64,000 nucleotides of DNA, taken from positions 79,294-143,293 of the forward strand of contig CAZRGM010000006.1 of assembly GCA_964599635.1 (NCBI GenBank), read 5' to 3'. Position 1 is the first letter of the stretch; every line of letters starts with the position of its first letter. The position numbers and the translations under genes were made by a program. Of the stretch, positions 8,586 to 16,514 are shown in pieces. The DNA is from WJMT01 sp964599635 (GTDB lineage Bacteria; Acidobacteriota; Aminicenantia; Aminicenantales; Aminicenantaceae). The notes under the pieces were generated by a model that was given only the letters and a program-made list of their open reading frames with translations, made no database searches and had not been told where the DNA came from.

Positions 8586-9659
8586 TTAGATCCATTTTTT
8601 TCTTTTAAAATAAAGGATCATGACTAGAGCCACGGCAGCCATAATGCCCAAGACTCCAAAATAGGCAAAACGCCATTTGAGCTCGGGCATGAATTCAAAG
8701 TTCATCCCGTAAATTCCGGCAATAAAGGTCAAAGGTATGAATATAGTTGCAATGATGGTGAGCACTTTCATGACCTCGTTCATGCGGTTGCTTATGGTGG
8801 AGAGATAGGTATCGTGCATACTGAGAATCATATCTCGGTATGTTTCTATGGTTTCAATCACTTGAATGGTATGGTCATAAACATCGCGAAAAAATCGGAG
8901 GGTTGGTTTCTCAATCAGAGGCGATTCTGACTTTTCTAAACTGTTGATCATCTCTCTGAGAGGCCATACGGATTTTCGGAGCCTTATTATTTCTCTCTTG
9001 AGAGAGTGAATTTGCTGCAGCCTGTTTTCATCTGTTTCCCCCGTCAAAGAATCTTCAAGCTGTTCCACTTTATCTCCCAGCTTCTCCAGAATGAGAAAAT
9101 AATTATCAACAATAATGTCTGTTATGGAATAGGCCAGGTAATCGGAACCGCTTTTACGAATGCGCCCAAGCCCGTTGATGATTCTATCCCTTATTGGGTT
9201 GAATATATCACCCTCTTTTTCCTGAAAAGAAAACACATAATTTTTACCCAGGATTAAGCTGACCTGTTCTTCTGAAACATTTTCTTCTTTATCTTCATAA
9301 GAAAGCATTTTTAAGACAATGAAAATATAATCGTCAAATTTTTCTGCTTTGGGGCGCTGTCGTGGATTCATGATATCCTCTAGAGTCAATGGGTGAATCC
9401 CAAAATTTTTCCCCACTTTTTTTATTAATTCAGCGTCATGGATTCCATCGATGTTGATCCATGTTACAGATTTTTTGTCTTTGAATAGATAACACTCTTC
9501 GATACGACTGATTTCTTTTTTGGTGAAATTTTTCTCATCATAATCAATGAGGGTTATCTTTATTTTCTTTTCTTCTCTTTCCCCCATATAAACAGGAGTT
9601 CCAGGGGGAAGACCGATTTTGTTTTTTAGTTTTTTTGTGGGCCTGAATATTTTTTTCAT
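8586..9659 (-). CDS. corA: CorA-family magnesium/cobalt channel
   Basis: 357 residues. The large cytoplasmic N-terminal domain ends in a long helix, followed by two membrane helices at the C-terminus. The hallmark GMN filter is at residues 318-320 in IYGMNFEFMPEL, and the protein ends in a basic KRKK tail. Length and order match CorA, the pentameric Mg2+/Co2+ channel of the inner membrane. An AGGAGGG ribosome site sits just before the ATG. It is a single gene, divergent from the DUF2179 membrane protein. Confidence 0.95.
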   Translation of the reverse strand: MKKIFRPTKKLKNKIGLPPGTPVYMGEREEKKIKITLIDYDEKNFTKKEISRIEECYLFKDKKSVTWINIDGIHDAELIKKVGKNFGIHPLTLEDIMNPRQRPKAEKFDDYIFIVLKMLSYEDKEENVSEEQVSLILGKNYVFSFQEKEGDIFNPIRDRIINGLGRIRKSGSDYLAYSITDIIVDNYFLILEKLGDKVEQLEDSLTGETDENRLQQIHSLKREIIRLRKSVWPLREMINSLEKSESPLIEKPTLRFFRDVYDHTIQVIETIETYRDMILSMHDTYLSTISNRMNEVMKVLTIIATIFIPLTFIAGIYGMNFEFMPELKWRFAYFGVLGIMAAVALVMILYFKRKKWI

Positions 9660-9788
9660 TTTCCCTCCTCTTAGTAAAAAAAAGACTTATTGAGTGATTT
9701 ATTTGATTTAATTTTACTACTGAATGACTTATAATAAAAAAAAATTTTATTAAAATCTACGACTAAGGAGATGAAATAACCAACAACA

Positions 9789-10385
9789 ATGGATTCATTC
9801 ATAAGCACAGAACTGTTTAAGTGGGTTGTCCTGCCCATTTTGATCTTTTTAGCGCGTATATTTGATGTTTCTCTTGGAACTCTTCGTATTGTTTTTGTGT
9901 CCAGAAGACTTAAGTACTTTGCTGCGTTTATAGGTTTTTTCGAAGTCATTATATGGCTTTTTGCTATCAATATCATCATGGATAATTTGAACAATGTGGT
10001 GGGATATTTAGCTTACGGATTAGGATTTGCATCTGGTAATTACATAGGGATTTGCATCGAGGACCGGCTGGCAGTCGGGAATGCGGTTCTGCGGGTTATT
10101 ACAAGGAGAGATGCCACTGAATTAGTTAAGGTTCTTAGAGAGAAGGGATATCCGGTGACAAGAGTGGCTGCAGAGGGAAAGCGGGGTGAGGTCAGTATTA
10201 TTTTTATGGTCATCCGCAGGTGCGATTATGACGAAGTCATCCAAATGTTACAAAAGTATAATCCCAAGGCATTTTACACTCTTGAAGATGTCAGATTAGT
10301 CAGTAAAGGAGAATTTCCCTTTGGAAGAGAACTGAGGGCGAGTCGATGGCCTGGTTCATTTAAGTTCTTTAGAAAGGGAAAATAG
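9789..10385 (+). CDS. DUF2179 / UPF0316 family membrane protein
   Basis: 198 residues. Three membrane helices (about 8-85) include the family segment LARIFDVSLGTLRIVFVSR. The C-terminal cytoplasmic domain (about 95-175) has the DUF2179 ferredoxin-like pattern: VLREKGYPVTRVAAEGKRG, then IIFMVIRRCDYDEVIQML. The family is widespread, but its function is not established; a sensory or ligand-binding role has been suggested for the DUF2179 domain. The only nearby AAGGAG lies rather far (about 17 nt) from the ATG at 9789, so the start is moderately uncertain. Confidence 0.85.
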   Translation: MDSFISTELFKWVVLPILIFLARIFDVSLGTLRIVFVSRRLKYFAAFIGFFEVIIWLFAINIIMDNLNNVVGYLAYGLGFASGNYIGICIEDRLAVGNAVLRVITRRDATELVKVLREKGYPVTRVAAEGKRGEVSIIFMVIRRCDYDEVIQMLQKYNPKAFYTLEDVRLVSKGEFPFGRELRASRWPGSFKFFRKGK

Positions 10386-10448
10386 AATGCCGTCCATTGG
10401 AACCTTTGATTGACAATAAATCTTTTTCGTTTTATAAATAAAGAGAAA

Positions 10449-11543
10449 ATGGGTATCCGAAGGTGTCCTTACTGTAAGGCAATCGTCGAAGAGGGTGAGG
10501 AGTACTGCTCCAACTGTGGAACAAGGCTTATATTTCCCGAAGATGAGGAAATCGAAGAAGAAATTCCCGGAGAAAAAATAATGGATGATGAAGAAGAACA
10601 GGAGTTAGATGCGGAGGAAGAGCAGGAAGAGAAAGAAATAGAGGAAGAGAGTCAAGATTTGGATGAAGAAATGGCATATGAACAGCACAATAAAGAGGAA
10701 CTGGCAGAGGAAAAAGATGAGGAAGAAGAATCAGTCAAGAGAACAAAGGGACTCCCTGAGGAAGAGCTGACAGAAGAAAAGGAGATTGAGGAAGAGAATG
10801 AGGATATGGAAGAAGAGGAGGAGACCCAGCTTGATGATTTGTTTGACAATGAGGAAAGTGAGGATGACACAGAAAAAAGGAGTGAATCTGAATTAAAAAC
10901 AGAGGATCTGCAGAGGGCTCTGGATTCTTCAGAGAAAGAAAAAGAAGAGATAGATTCATTTATTGATTCGTTAAAAAAAGAACGCCAGAAGATTAAAGAG
11001 AAGGTTAAGGAAGTAGAGGGAAGAATTCCAACCTGGGCTGAAGCTCTGAAAGATGAGGAAGATCAAGAAAAGATTGAGAAGCACGAAGAAGAATTTGAAG
11101 AAGAAGAATTTGAACAGGAGTCTTTTGAGGAATTGGATGTTGATAAAGAAGGAATTATCGATGAAGCCGTGACTGAAACTGATGAGTTTGAGGAGGAACA
11201 GATTGCCTCTGAGACCGAAGATCAACAAGAAGAGCTTCCTTTTTATGAGGATAAAGAGAGAAGGCTGAAAAAAGAAAGAGTCAAGATTTATGACAGATCT
11301 CCCATTAAGGTTTCAGCCTGGATTAAGTCGCGCTTATTTGACCTTCTTTTTATTGCAGGCTTGTGGTTTATCACTTTGTGGATTGCTTCTTATTTGACTT
11401 CTGTCAGTATTTTCCAAATCATCTCCAATTCAGCGTTGGCTGTGATCGTCTTTTTTGTCATACTGCTTTCTATCTATTTATTTTTCTTTATGTTTTTTCT
11501 TGGAGAGACCCTAGGAGACTATGTATTCCAAAAACAGGATTAG
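10449..11543 (+). CDS. Zinc-ribbon / Glu-rich / RDD-like membrane protein
   Basis: 364 residues with an odd three-part build. A zinc ribbon has Cys6, Cys9, Cys20 and Cys23 (RRCPYCK, EEYCSNCG). A very acidic low-complexity stretch (about 31-280), dominated by Glu with Asp, Gln and Lys, is probably disordered or a long charged helix. At the C-terminus, two membrane helices resemble an RDD domain (SAWIKSRLFDLLFIAGLW, then FFMFFLGETLGDYVF). I chose ATG 10449 over a TTG at 10410 because the zinc ribbon begins right after it. The function is unknown. The acidic arm would face the cytoplasm. Confidence 0.75.
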   Translation: MGIRRCPYCKAIVEEGEEYCSNCGTRLIFPEDEEIEEEIPGEKIMDDEEEQELDAEEEQEEKEIEEESQDLDEEMAYEQHNKEELAEEKDEEEESVKRTKGLPEEELTEEKEIEEENEDMEEEEETQLDDLFDNEESEDDTEKRSESELKTEDLQRALDSSEKEKEEIDSFIDSLKKERQKIKEKVKEVEGRIPTWAEALKDEEDQEKIEKHEEEFEEEEFEQESFEELDVDKEGIIDEAVTETDEFEEEQIASETEDQQEELPFYEDKERRLKKERVKIYDRSPIKVSAWIKSRLFDLLFIAGLWFITLWIASYLTSVSIFQIISNSALAVIVFFVILLSIYLFFFMFFLGETLGDYVFQKQD

Positions 11544-11630
11544 CATGGACTCTTCCTGAAATAGGTATACCTAAAATAACCTGAATGATTCATGATAAAA
11601 GTTATGGCTGAAATAAAATGAGGGATAAGG

Positions 11631-12353
11631 TCATAACTTAAAGTTTTCACCAAGAAATTTTTGTTTTGCTCTTTTATCTGAGGAAATCTTTTGAGGTGTT
11701 CCTTCTGCTAGGATTTCTCCTCTGTCTATGACATAGGCATAATCAGTGATTTTTAAAGTATCTCTCACATTATGATCAGATACAAGGATTCCTATCCCTT
11801 TGTTTTTTAGATTTTCTAATATTTTTTGAAGATCAATTATGGTCAGTGGATCAATTCCTGTGAAGGGTTCGTCTAGGAGAAGAAATTTGGGCTTAAGAAT
11901 CAGAGCACGGCAGATTTCAAGCCTTCTTCTCTCACCTCCTGATAGGCTGTGAGCGGATTGCTTGGCCAGGGAAAGAAGCCCTAATTCTGATAAAAGGTTG
12001 GCTGTTATTTTTTTTAGTTCGTCTTGAGGATAACCTTTAAGGCCCAGGATCATTTTAAGATTATTTTCAACATTCGTCTTCCTGAATACAGAATTTTCTT
12101 GAGGAAGATAAACAATGCCCTTTTCTGACCTCTGACTGGTGGAAAGATCTGATATATCCTCGTTATCGAGAAAGATAGATCCTTTATCAGGCATGGTTAA
12201 TCCTGAGACCATGCGGAAGGTGGTTGTTTTCCCAGCTCCGTTTCTACCCAAGAGGCCGGCGATAAAGTTGGATTTGACTTTGATACAGAGATCTTTCACC
12301 ACTAGACGCTGGTTAAAGCTCTTCCTTAAATTTTCAGCCTTTAAAGTTGACAT
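11631..12353 (-). CDS. lptB: LptB, ATPase of the lipopolysaccharide export ABC transporter
   Basis: 240 residues. Walker A GRNGAGKTT is at 36-44, the signature LSGGERRRLEICRA at 137-150 and Walker B FLLLDEPFTGIDP at 157-169. The segment GIVYLPQENSVFRK and the switch region GILVSDHNVRDTL are diagnostic of LptB rather than LivF. It powers LptFG extraction of lipopolysaccharide from the inner membrane, which implies a diderm cell with LPS. The other lpt genes are not in the window. Its promoter overlaps the start region of the divergent DUF1848 gene. Confidence 0.88.
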   Translation of the reverse strand: MSTLKAENLRKSFNQRLVVKDLCIKVKSNFIAGLLGRNGAGKTTTFRMVSGLTMPDKGSIFLDNEDISDLSTSQRSEKGIVYLPQENSVFRKTNVENNLKMILGLKGYPQDELKKITANLLSELGLLSLAKQSAHSLSGGERRRLEICRALILKPKFLLLDEPFTGIDPLTIIDLQKILENLKNKGIGILVSDHNVRDTLKITDYAYVIDRGEILAEGTPQKISSDKRAKQKFLGENFKL

Positions 12354-12383
12354 TTTTTTAATTTTTATTATTCAGTTAAAATA

Positions 12384-12412
12384 ATACTAAGATTCCAGAG
12401 AATAGGTGTCAA
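12384..12412 (-). promoter_or_regulatory. Putative promoter of lptB
   Basis: On the minus strand, a perfect TTGACA, a 17-bp spacer and TAGTAT lie 31 bp before lptB. The -35 box sits seven bases before the ATG of the divergent DUF1848 gene. Confidence 0.55.
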
Positions 12413-12418
12413 GATATA

Positions 12419-13273
12419 ATGAAGAAAGTCATCAGTGCCTCCAGAAGAACTGATCTGGTTGCCTTTTTTTCAGAATGGTTGAGTGAAAGCTTAAAAAAAG
12501 AGAAGGCTTTTGTCATTGGACCCTCTGGCCATAATTATTCAGTTGATTTAAGTCCGGAGAAGGTTCATACCTTAGTGCTCTGGTCAAAGAATTTTTCAAA
12601 CCTGATCAATGATAGAAACGGTTTACTCAAAAGCATAAAAAAATACGAACAAATTTATCTTCATTTTACCATAACAGGTCTTGGGGGTACTTTTATTGAA
12701 AAAGGGGCCCCCTATCCTGAAACAGCCATTAGCCAGTTGGACAGATTGATAGAAATAGCAGAGAGTCCTCGAAGAATTTCAGTGAGATTTGACCCCGTTG
12801 TTTTTTGGAAGCAGGGAGAGAGCCGCTGCTCTAATATTCAGTTTTTTGAAAAGTTAGCTCCCGAAATCAGCTTACGAAAAATCAAGGATGTCAGATTCAG
12901 TTTTGTTCAATGGTATGGAAAAGCTAAAAGAAGAGCTCAGAAACATCATTTCCGATATATAGATCCCCCTGAGGAGAAAAAGATTGAATGGGCCAAATAT
13001 TTGGCCGAAACGGCCTTAAAATGGGAATTGAATCTTTATGCATGCAGCCAGAGATTTCTGACTGTTGTCAAGGGAATCAGCCCGTCATCCTGTATTGATG
13101 GCGCTTTATTACAAAAGCTTCATCCCAGAAAGGAACCGGCCTCTTTAAAAAAAGATAAAACCCAAAGGAAGGAATGTGGGTGTACAGAGTCCATAGATAT
13201 CGGAAGTTATACGCAGAGATGTCCTCATGCTTGTTTATACTGCTATGCCAACCCCTCTATGGGTGATTCATAA
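12419..13273 (+). CDS. DUF1848 family protein with C-terminal Cys cluster
   Basis: 284 residues. It opens with ISASRRTDLVAFFSEW, the family signature, and has the TIM-barrel-like pattern of DUF1848 (LVLWSKNF, HFTITGLG, ISVRFDPVVFWK). It closes with a cysteine-rich segment, ECGCTESIDIGSYTQRCPHACLYCYANP, in two parts. The CxxxCxYC at the end looks like an iron-sulfur or radical-SAM-type binding site placed at the C-terminus. The function of the family is not established. The start ATG has only a weak ribosome site. A weak terminator-like hairpin follows at 13323. Confidence 0.85.
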   Translation: MKKVISASRRTDLVAFFSEWLSESLKKEKAFVIGPSGHNYSVDLSPEKVHTLVLWSKNFSNLINDRNGLLKSIKKYEQIYLHFTITGLGGTFIEKGAPYPETAISQLDRLIEIAESPRRISVRFDPVVFWKQGESRCSNIQFFEKLAPEISLRKIKDVRFSFVQWYGKAKRRAQKHHFRYIDPPEEKKIEWAKYLAETALKWELNLYACSQRFLTVVKGISPSSCIDGALLQKLHPRKEPASLKKDKTQRKECGCTESIDIGSYTQRCPHACLYCYANPSMGDS

Positions 13274-13322
13274 AATCAGCCTGCACATAAATCTATTCTC
13301 TCATGATTGATTCTCTTTTGAT

Positions 13323-13342
13323 ATTCTGTCAGAAAACAGAAT
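13323..13342 (+). terminator. Weak hairpin with T-rich tail after the DUF1848 gene
   Basis: ATTCTGT pairs with ACAGAAT around a six-base loop, followed by a T-rich stretch (TTATATCTTTATTTG). It lies 50 bp past the DUF1848 stop. The stem is only seven pairs, so this is tentative. Confidence 0.35.
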
Positions 13343-13388
13343 TTATATCTTTATTTGTGTTTTTTATTTTAATTGAATGCAGACTGAT

Positions 13389-13602
13389 TTTACCTTTCAG
13401 GCGAGCCGATCTGAAATTCAGGCATGGCTTATGCTCCCTTCAGATTTTTAACGCCATTCTTCGCCCTGTGTTTTCGGCTGCTGCGCAACTCCCCCCCGTC
13501 CGTGGGTCAGACATGCTCCCAGCTCAGCTCCGCTGAATTCCCTCAAACACAGCCCTCAGAAGGCTAAATCTTCAATGTCGCTTCAGCCACACCTGAATTT
13601 CA
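13389..13602 (+). repeat. Dispersed non-coding repeat, copy A
   Basis: The first 73 bases (13389-13461) match 63898-63970 at 67 of 73 positions, with no gaps. The shared core TTTACCTTTCAGGCGAGCCG also partly matches 45611-45630. Within copy A, an 18-bp inverted repeat frames the element: 13412-13429 (TGAAATTCAGGCATGGCT) pairs with 13585-13602 at 16 of 18 positions. The inside is GC-rich and carries no plausible gene; the open frame at 13303-13536 crosses the repeat boundary and has no family features. It is probably a small non-autonomous mobile element or a structured RNA element. Confidence 0.75.
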
Positions 13603-13847
13603 TGAAGCTGTGCGTTGTTAATGGTTAGAATATCTAACATTGATTATTTACTATTCTAGATTCCTGTAGAGGGAGAAGGGCAAGGGATGAGGAATCCCCT
13701 GTGAGGGCTGAGCGGGCATGGTTCCTCTTTAGAGGAGAGCGAAGACCGAGCGGGAGTGAGATTCATCGCTGGTGAATCGAACGGGTGATGAATCCCTTGC
13801 CCTTTCCCTCTCATAAGGTAAAGCTAAGTTATACCTGAATTTCATGA
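13591..13847 (+). repeat. 15-bp direct repeats flanking a long hairpin
   Basis: ACCTGAATTTCATGA occurs at 13591-13605 and again, identically, at 13833-13847. Between them lies a GC-rich block whose ends pair: 13669-13688 (GAGGGAGAAGGGCAAGGGAT) with 13792-13812, including 13 uninterrupted pairs. The first direct repeat overlaps the right inverted-repeat arm of copy A, so the block may be a second element inserted next to the first or a product of recombination between repeat ends. I see no gene in 13274-13895. Confidence 0.6.
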
Positions 13848-13895
13848 GGGGAAGAATAAGGAAATCAAAGTAGTGAGATTATTTGATTTTAGATT

Positions 13896-14399
13896 TTACT
13901 TTATTTGGATGCCTTCAAGATGGAGGAGATATTTTTTCAGGTCAAGCCCTGCTCCGAATCCTCCCAAAGTGCCGTTTGTTCTTATGATTCTATGGCAGGG
14001 GACAGCAATGAGAAATGGATTTTTCCCCAGTGCATGGCCAACACATCGGTATCCTTTATGATTTAATTTTTGAGCGATGGATTTATAAGTTTCTGTGCAT
14101 CCATAAGGAACTTTTTGTGTTGTCTCCCAAATTTTTTTCTGAAAAGGAGTTCCTGATGAGAAATCAAATTTTAGTAAAGAGAAATCAACAGGATGACCCT
14201 CAAAATAATGAATGAACAATTCGGTTTCCAGGGAGAATTTTTTTTTATTTTTTATGAGATGGATTTTTGATTTTTCATACTGATGGAGAATGGATTCAAC
14301 AGAGTTTTTGTTTTTTGCATATTTTATCTTTTGAAGACCGGCATGATTTTTTATCAGGAGAAGGAAACCTCTTTCAAATAAGATCAAAGTGTAATACAA
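13896..14399 (-). CDS. ogt: Methylated-DNA--protein-cysteine methyltransferase (Ogt/AdaC type)
   Basis: 167 residues. The acceptor cysteine is Cys135 in VPCHRIIRTNG, followed by GGFGAGLDLKKYLL. The DNA-binding helix segment is KVPYGCTETYKSIAQKL. It removes alkyl groups from O6-alkylguanine onto itself and is used once. The protein has no internal methionine, so the TTG at 14399 is the likely start. A GGGGG ribosome-like stretch lies about 13 bases upstream, just within and after the end of the preceding phosphoesterase gene (9 bp gap). It is the last gene of the rpsU-lipA unit. Confidence 0.88.
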   Translation of the reverse strand: MYYTLILFERGFLLLIKNHAGLQKIKYAKNKNSVESILHQYEKSKIHLIKNKKKFSLETELFIHYFEGHPVDFSLLKFDFSSGTPFQKKIWETTQKVPYGCTETYKSIAQKLNHKGYRCVGHALGKNPFLIAVPCHRIIRTNGTLGGFGAGLDLKKYLLHLEGIQIK

Positions 14400-14408
14400 A
14401 GTTATCTT

Positions 14409-15149
14409 TTATACCCCCAGTGAGAGCCTTTCAGCAAGGGAGGGAGGTAGACCTGCCTCCCTTATTTTATTTTGAGCTTTTTTTATATCGTATTTCATTC
14501 TGTAAAAGGTTACTTTTCTTTGATCAGATTCGTAAATGGCACAAGCAGCAAGGCTGTTTCTATCTCTGGGTTGTCCTACTGAACCCGGATTGATAAGGTA
14601 TTTTATGCTTTTTTCCAAAACCACTTCGTTGCTTTCTCCAGACATGTAATCCCCTCTAACCAAATTGTTTTTTAACGAATAAACAAAAGGAAGATGAGTG
14701 TGACCAAAAAAATTAACAGAAGTTTTTAGATAAACAAATGCTTCTGCGGCATCCATCTCTCCGAATATATAATAATCCTCATCAAAGGGAGCTCCATGAC
14801 ATAGGGTGATGTCTTTTTGGATAGTGAGAGGCCCTTTTTTCATTTGAGAAAGAAAATGCATATTTTCATCAGATATGTTCTTTTGGGTCCATATTATAGC
14901 GGCCGCAGCGATTGAATTAAATCCTTCCAAAGAGTTGATGTGGGCCACTGCTTTATCATGATTGCCTCGGATATAGGTAATTTTTTTTATAGCCCGGATT
15001 TTATTGATGACTTTTTCAGGATCAGCTCCATAGCCTACCAGGTCCCCTAAGAGAATATAGCGGTCAATGCTTTTCTTTTCAGCAAAATCCATAATGCTCT
15101 CAAGTGCTTCCAGATTTCCATGGATGTCCGAAAATACCAGATAACGCAT
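14409..15149 (-). CDS. Metallophosphoesterase (calcineurin-like, YfcE/ApaH-like)
   Basis: 246 residues with all five metallophosphoesterase motifs in order: FSDIHGNLEAL (about 6-16), LGDLVGYGADP, IRGNHDKAVA, LCHGAP and FGHTHLPF. Two metal ions would be bound by these Asp, Asn and His residues. Substrates of relatives range from cyclic nucleotides to phosphoproteins and dinucleoside polyphosphates, so the target is unknown. It starts one base after the lipA stop and is followed by ogt, so it is co-transcribed with them. Confidence 0.85.
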   Translation of the reverse strand: MRYLVFSDIHGNLEALESIMDFAEKKSIDRYILLGDLVGYGADPEKVINKIRAIKKITYIRGNHDKAVAHINSLEGFNSIAAAAIIWTQKNISDENMHFLSQMKKGPLTIQKDITLCHGAPFDEDYYIFGEMDAAEAFVYLKTSVNFFGHTHLPFVYSLKNNLVRGDYMSGESNEVVLEKSIKYLINPGSVGQPRDRNSLAACAIYESDQRKVTFYRMKYDIKKAQNKIREAGLPPSLAERLSLGV

Positions 15150-15150
15150 T

Positions 15151-16035
15151 TCAGTTCTCTTCCATTAAGCGATTGTATAACTCGTGAGCCCTATAAGAAC
15201 TTCTCACTAAGGGTCCTGATTCGACTTGTCTGAAGCCCATTTCTAAGGCTTTGTTTTTCAGAACGTTGAATTCATTTGGGCTGTAATATTTGTGGACCGG
15301 AAGGTTCGATTTAGTTGCCTGGAGATACTGTCCGATCGTTAATAGGTCACAGGACACAATTCTCAGGTCTTTCAGTGTTTGAATGATTTGTTGATAACTC
15401 TCTCCGAGACCGACCATAATTCCTGATTTCGTATAGGCTCCTATTTCTTTTGCTCTTTCGAGCAGTTTTAATGAACGAAAGTAAAAGCTTGGCCTTCTAT
15501 TGATAGAGGGGTAAAGAGGGTAAGGAACTTCCAGATTATGATTTATGATAGAAGGCCTGCTTTTGATCACAGTTTTTAAAGCTTCTGTATCGCCTCTGAA
15601 ATCTGGGATAAGAACTTCTACTTTTACATCAGGAGATTTTTCTTTGACTGCCGTAACTGTTTCAGCAAAAAAAGTGGCCCCGCCATCCTTAAGGTCATCC
15701 CGAGTAACAGATGTGATCACAGCGTATTTGAGTCCCATAGCTTCAACAGCTTCAGCGACTCGAGCGGGTTCTTTGGGGGACAAGTCTTTGGGTTTTCCTG
15801 ATTTGACCGCACAGAATCGGCAGTTTCGGGTACAAATATCCCCCATGATCAAGAAGGTCGCTGTTTTTTTGGACCAGCATTCAGAGATATTGGGACATTT
15901 TGCACTCTGACAGATGGTATGAAGCCCTTTTTTGTTTAATAAAGCAGAAACTTCAAAAAAATTTTTGTGAGTAGGCAATTTAACCTTCAGCCATGAAGGT
16001 TTTTTCGTTCTGAGTATCTCTCCTGAGATTTCCAC
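15151..16035 (-). CDS. lipA: Lipoyl synthase
   Basis: 294 residues. It carries the auxiliary-cluster cysteines C42, C47 and C53 (CQSAKCPNISECW) and the radical-SAM cysteines C68, C72 and C75 (CTRNCRFC). The closing SGPLVRSSYRAHE contains the conserved RSSY serine that ligates the auxiliary cluster. It inserts two sulfurs into octanoyl groups on lipoyl-dependent enzymes such as glycine cleavage H protein or 2-oxoacid dehydrogenases. The GTG start at 16035 has no strong ribosome site, so the start is uncertain by a few codons. It lies 54 bp downstream of rpsU in the same direction. Confidence 0.95.
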   Translation of the reverse strand: MEISGEILRTKKPSWLKVKLPTHKNFFEVSALLNKKGLHTICQSAKCPNISECWSKKTATFLIMGDICTRNCRFCAVKSGKPKDLSPKEPARVAEAVEAMGLKYAVITSVTRDDLKDGGATFFAETVTAVKEKSPDVKVEVLIPDFRGDTEALKTVIKSRPSIINHNLEVPYPLYPSINRRPSFYFRSLKLLERAKEIGAYTKSGIMVGLGESYQQIIQTLKDLRIVSCDLLTIGQYLQATKSNLPVHKYYSPNEFNVLKNKALEMGFRQVESGPLVRSSYRAHELYNRLMEEN

Positions 16036-16089
16036 TGATTTCTTTGTTTGTTTGAATTGAGAGGAGAACCTTGTATGAAATCGGAGGTG

Positions 16090-16299
16090 TCAATAAAAAT
16101 TGGTCTGACGCTCTCTTCTCAGACGTCTTCTCATTCGCTTTTTTGCTTGAGCTTCTTTCAGCCGTTTTCTCTCGCCTGGTTTAATGTATACAGAGTGTTT
16201 TTTAATTTCCTTTATTATAGATTCCTGTTGTACTTTTCTTTTGAATCTTTTTAAGGCTGTTTCAATATTTTCACCTTCTTCAACAACTACAAATGCCAA
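16090..16299 (-). CDS. rpsU: 30S ribosomal protein bS21
   Basis: 69 residues: AFVVVEEGENIETALKRFKR, then a basic helix ending KRMRRRLRRE, the bS21 pattern. I chose the TTG at 16297-16299. The sequence AAGGAGG lies eight bases before it, whereas the GTG at 16306-16308 overlaps that ribosome site and cannot be used. bS21 joins the small subunit and helps recognise mRNA leaders during initiation. A consensus promoter starts about 25 bp upstream, and lipA, a phosphoesterase and ogt follow in the same direction. Confidence 0.93.
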   Translation of the reverse strand: MAFVVVEEGENIETALKRFKRKVQQESIIKEIKKHSVYIKPGERKRLKEAQAKKRMRRRLRRERQTNFY

Positions 16300-16330
16300 T
16301 AAATTCACCTCCTTATCTCAAGGTACAGAT

Positions 16331-16359
16331 TTTATAACGAATTTAGGCTCGAATGTCAA
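16331..16359 (-). promoter_or_regulatory. Consensus promoter of the rpsU-lipA unit
   Basis: On the minus strand, TTGACA, a 17-bp spacer and TATAAA match 11 of 12 consensus bases. Transcription would begin near 16324, with a leader of about 25 nt carrying AAGGAGG. Confidence 0.75.
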
Positions 16360-16390
16360 CCCTAAGGTGAAATCCTGCATGGGCTTAGTT

Positions 16391-16419
16391 TTGACAACCA
16401 AAGTTCCCTGTGTTATAAG
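16391..16419 (+). promoter_or_regulatory. Promoter of the TonB-dependent receptor
   Basis: TTGACA, a 17-bp spacer and TATAAG match 11 of 12 consensus bases. It lies 31 bp from, and divergent to, the rpsU promoter. Expected leader about 90 nt before 16515. Confidence 0.7.
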
Positions 16420-16514
16420 TTCTGTCAGTATAATTCACATAATATTTCAGCTTTTTTGGAATAGAAGAATTGATCATAGAAGGGGAAGATGAGACAAAAT
16501 TTTGAGAGGTTTCC

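Noticed and set aside
10652..10959. Ser-rich open frames on the minus strand opposite the acidic protein
   Set aside because: They are the complement of GAA/GAG-rich codons; Ser/Phe repeats and no ribosome site. They are shadows of the Glu-rich gene.
11576..11637. Further copy of the dispersed repeat (AATAACCTGAATGATTCAT near 11576)
   Set aside because: It resembles the bases just left of copies B and C for about 20 bp only, then diverges; could be chance. The nearby AAGTTATG/CATAACTT pair has a 25-base loop and no clear U-tract.
13303..13536. 77-codon frame within the repeat patch
   Set aside because: It crosses the boundary between the terminator-like hairpin and repeat copy A, has no family features, and the frame is not kept in copy C.
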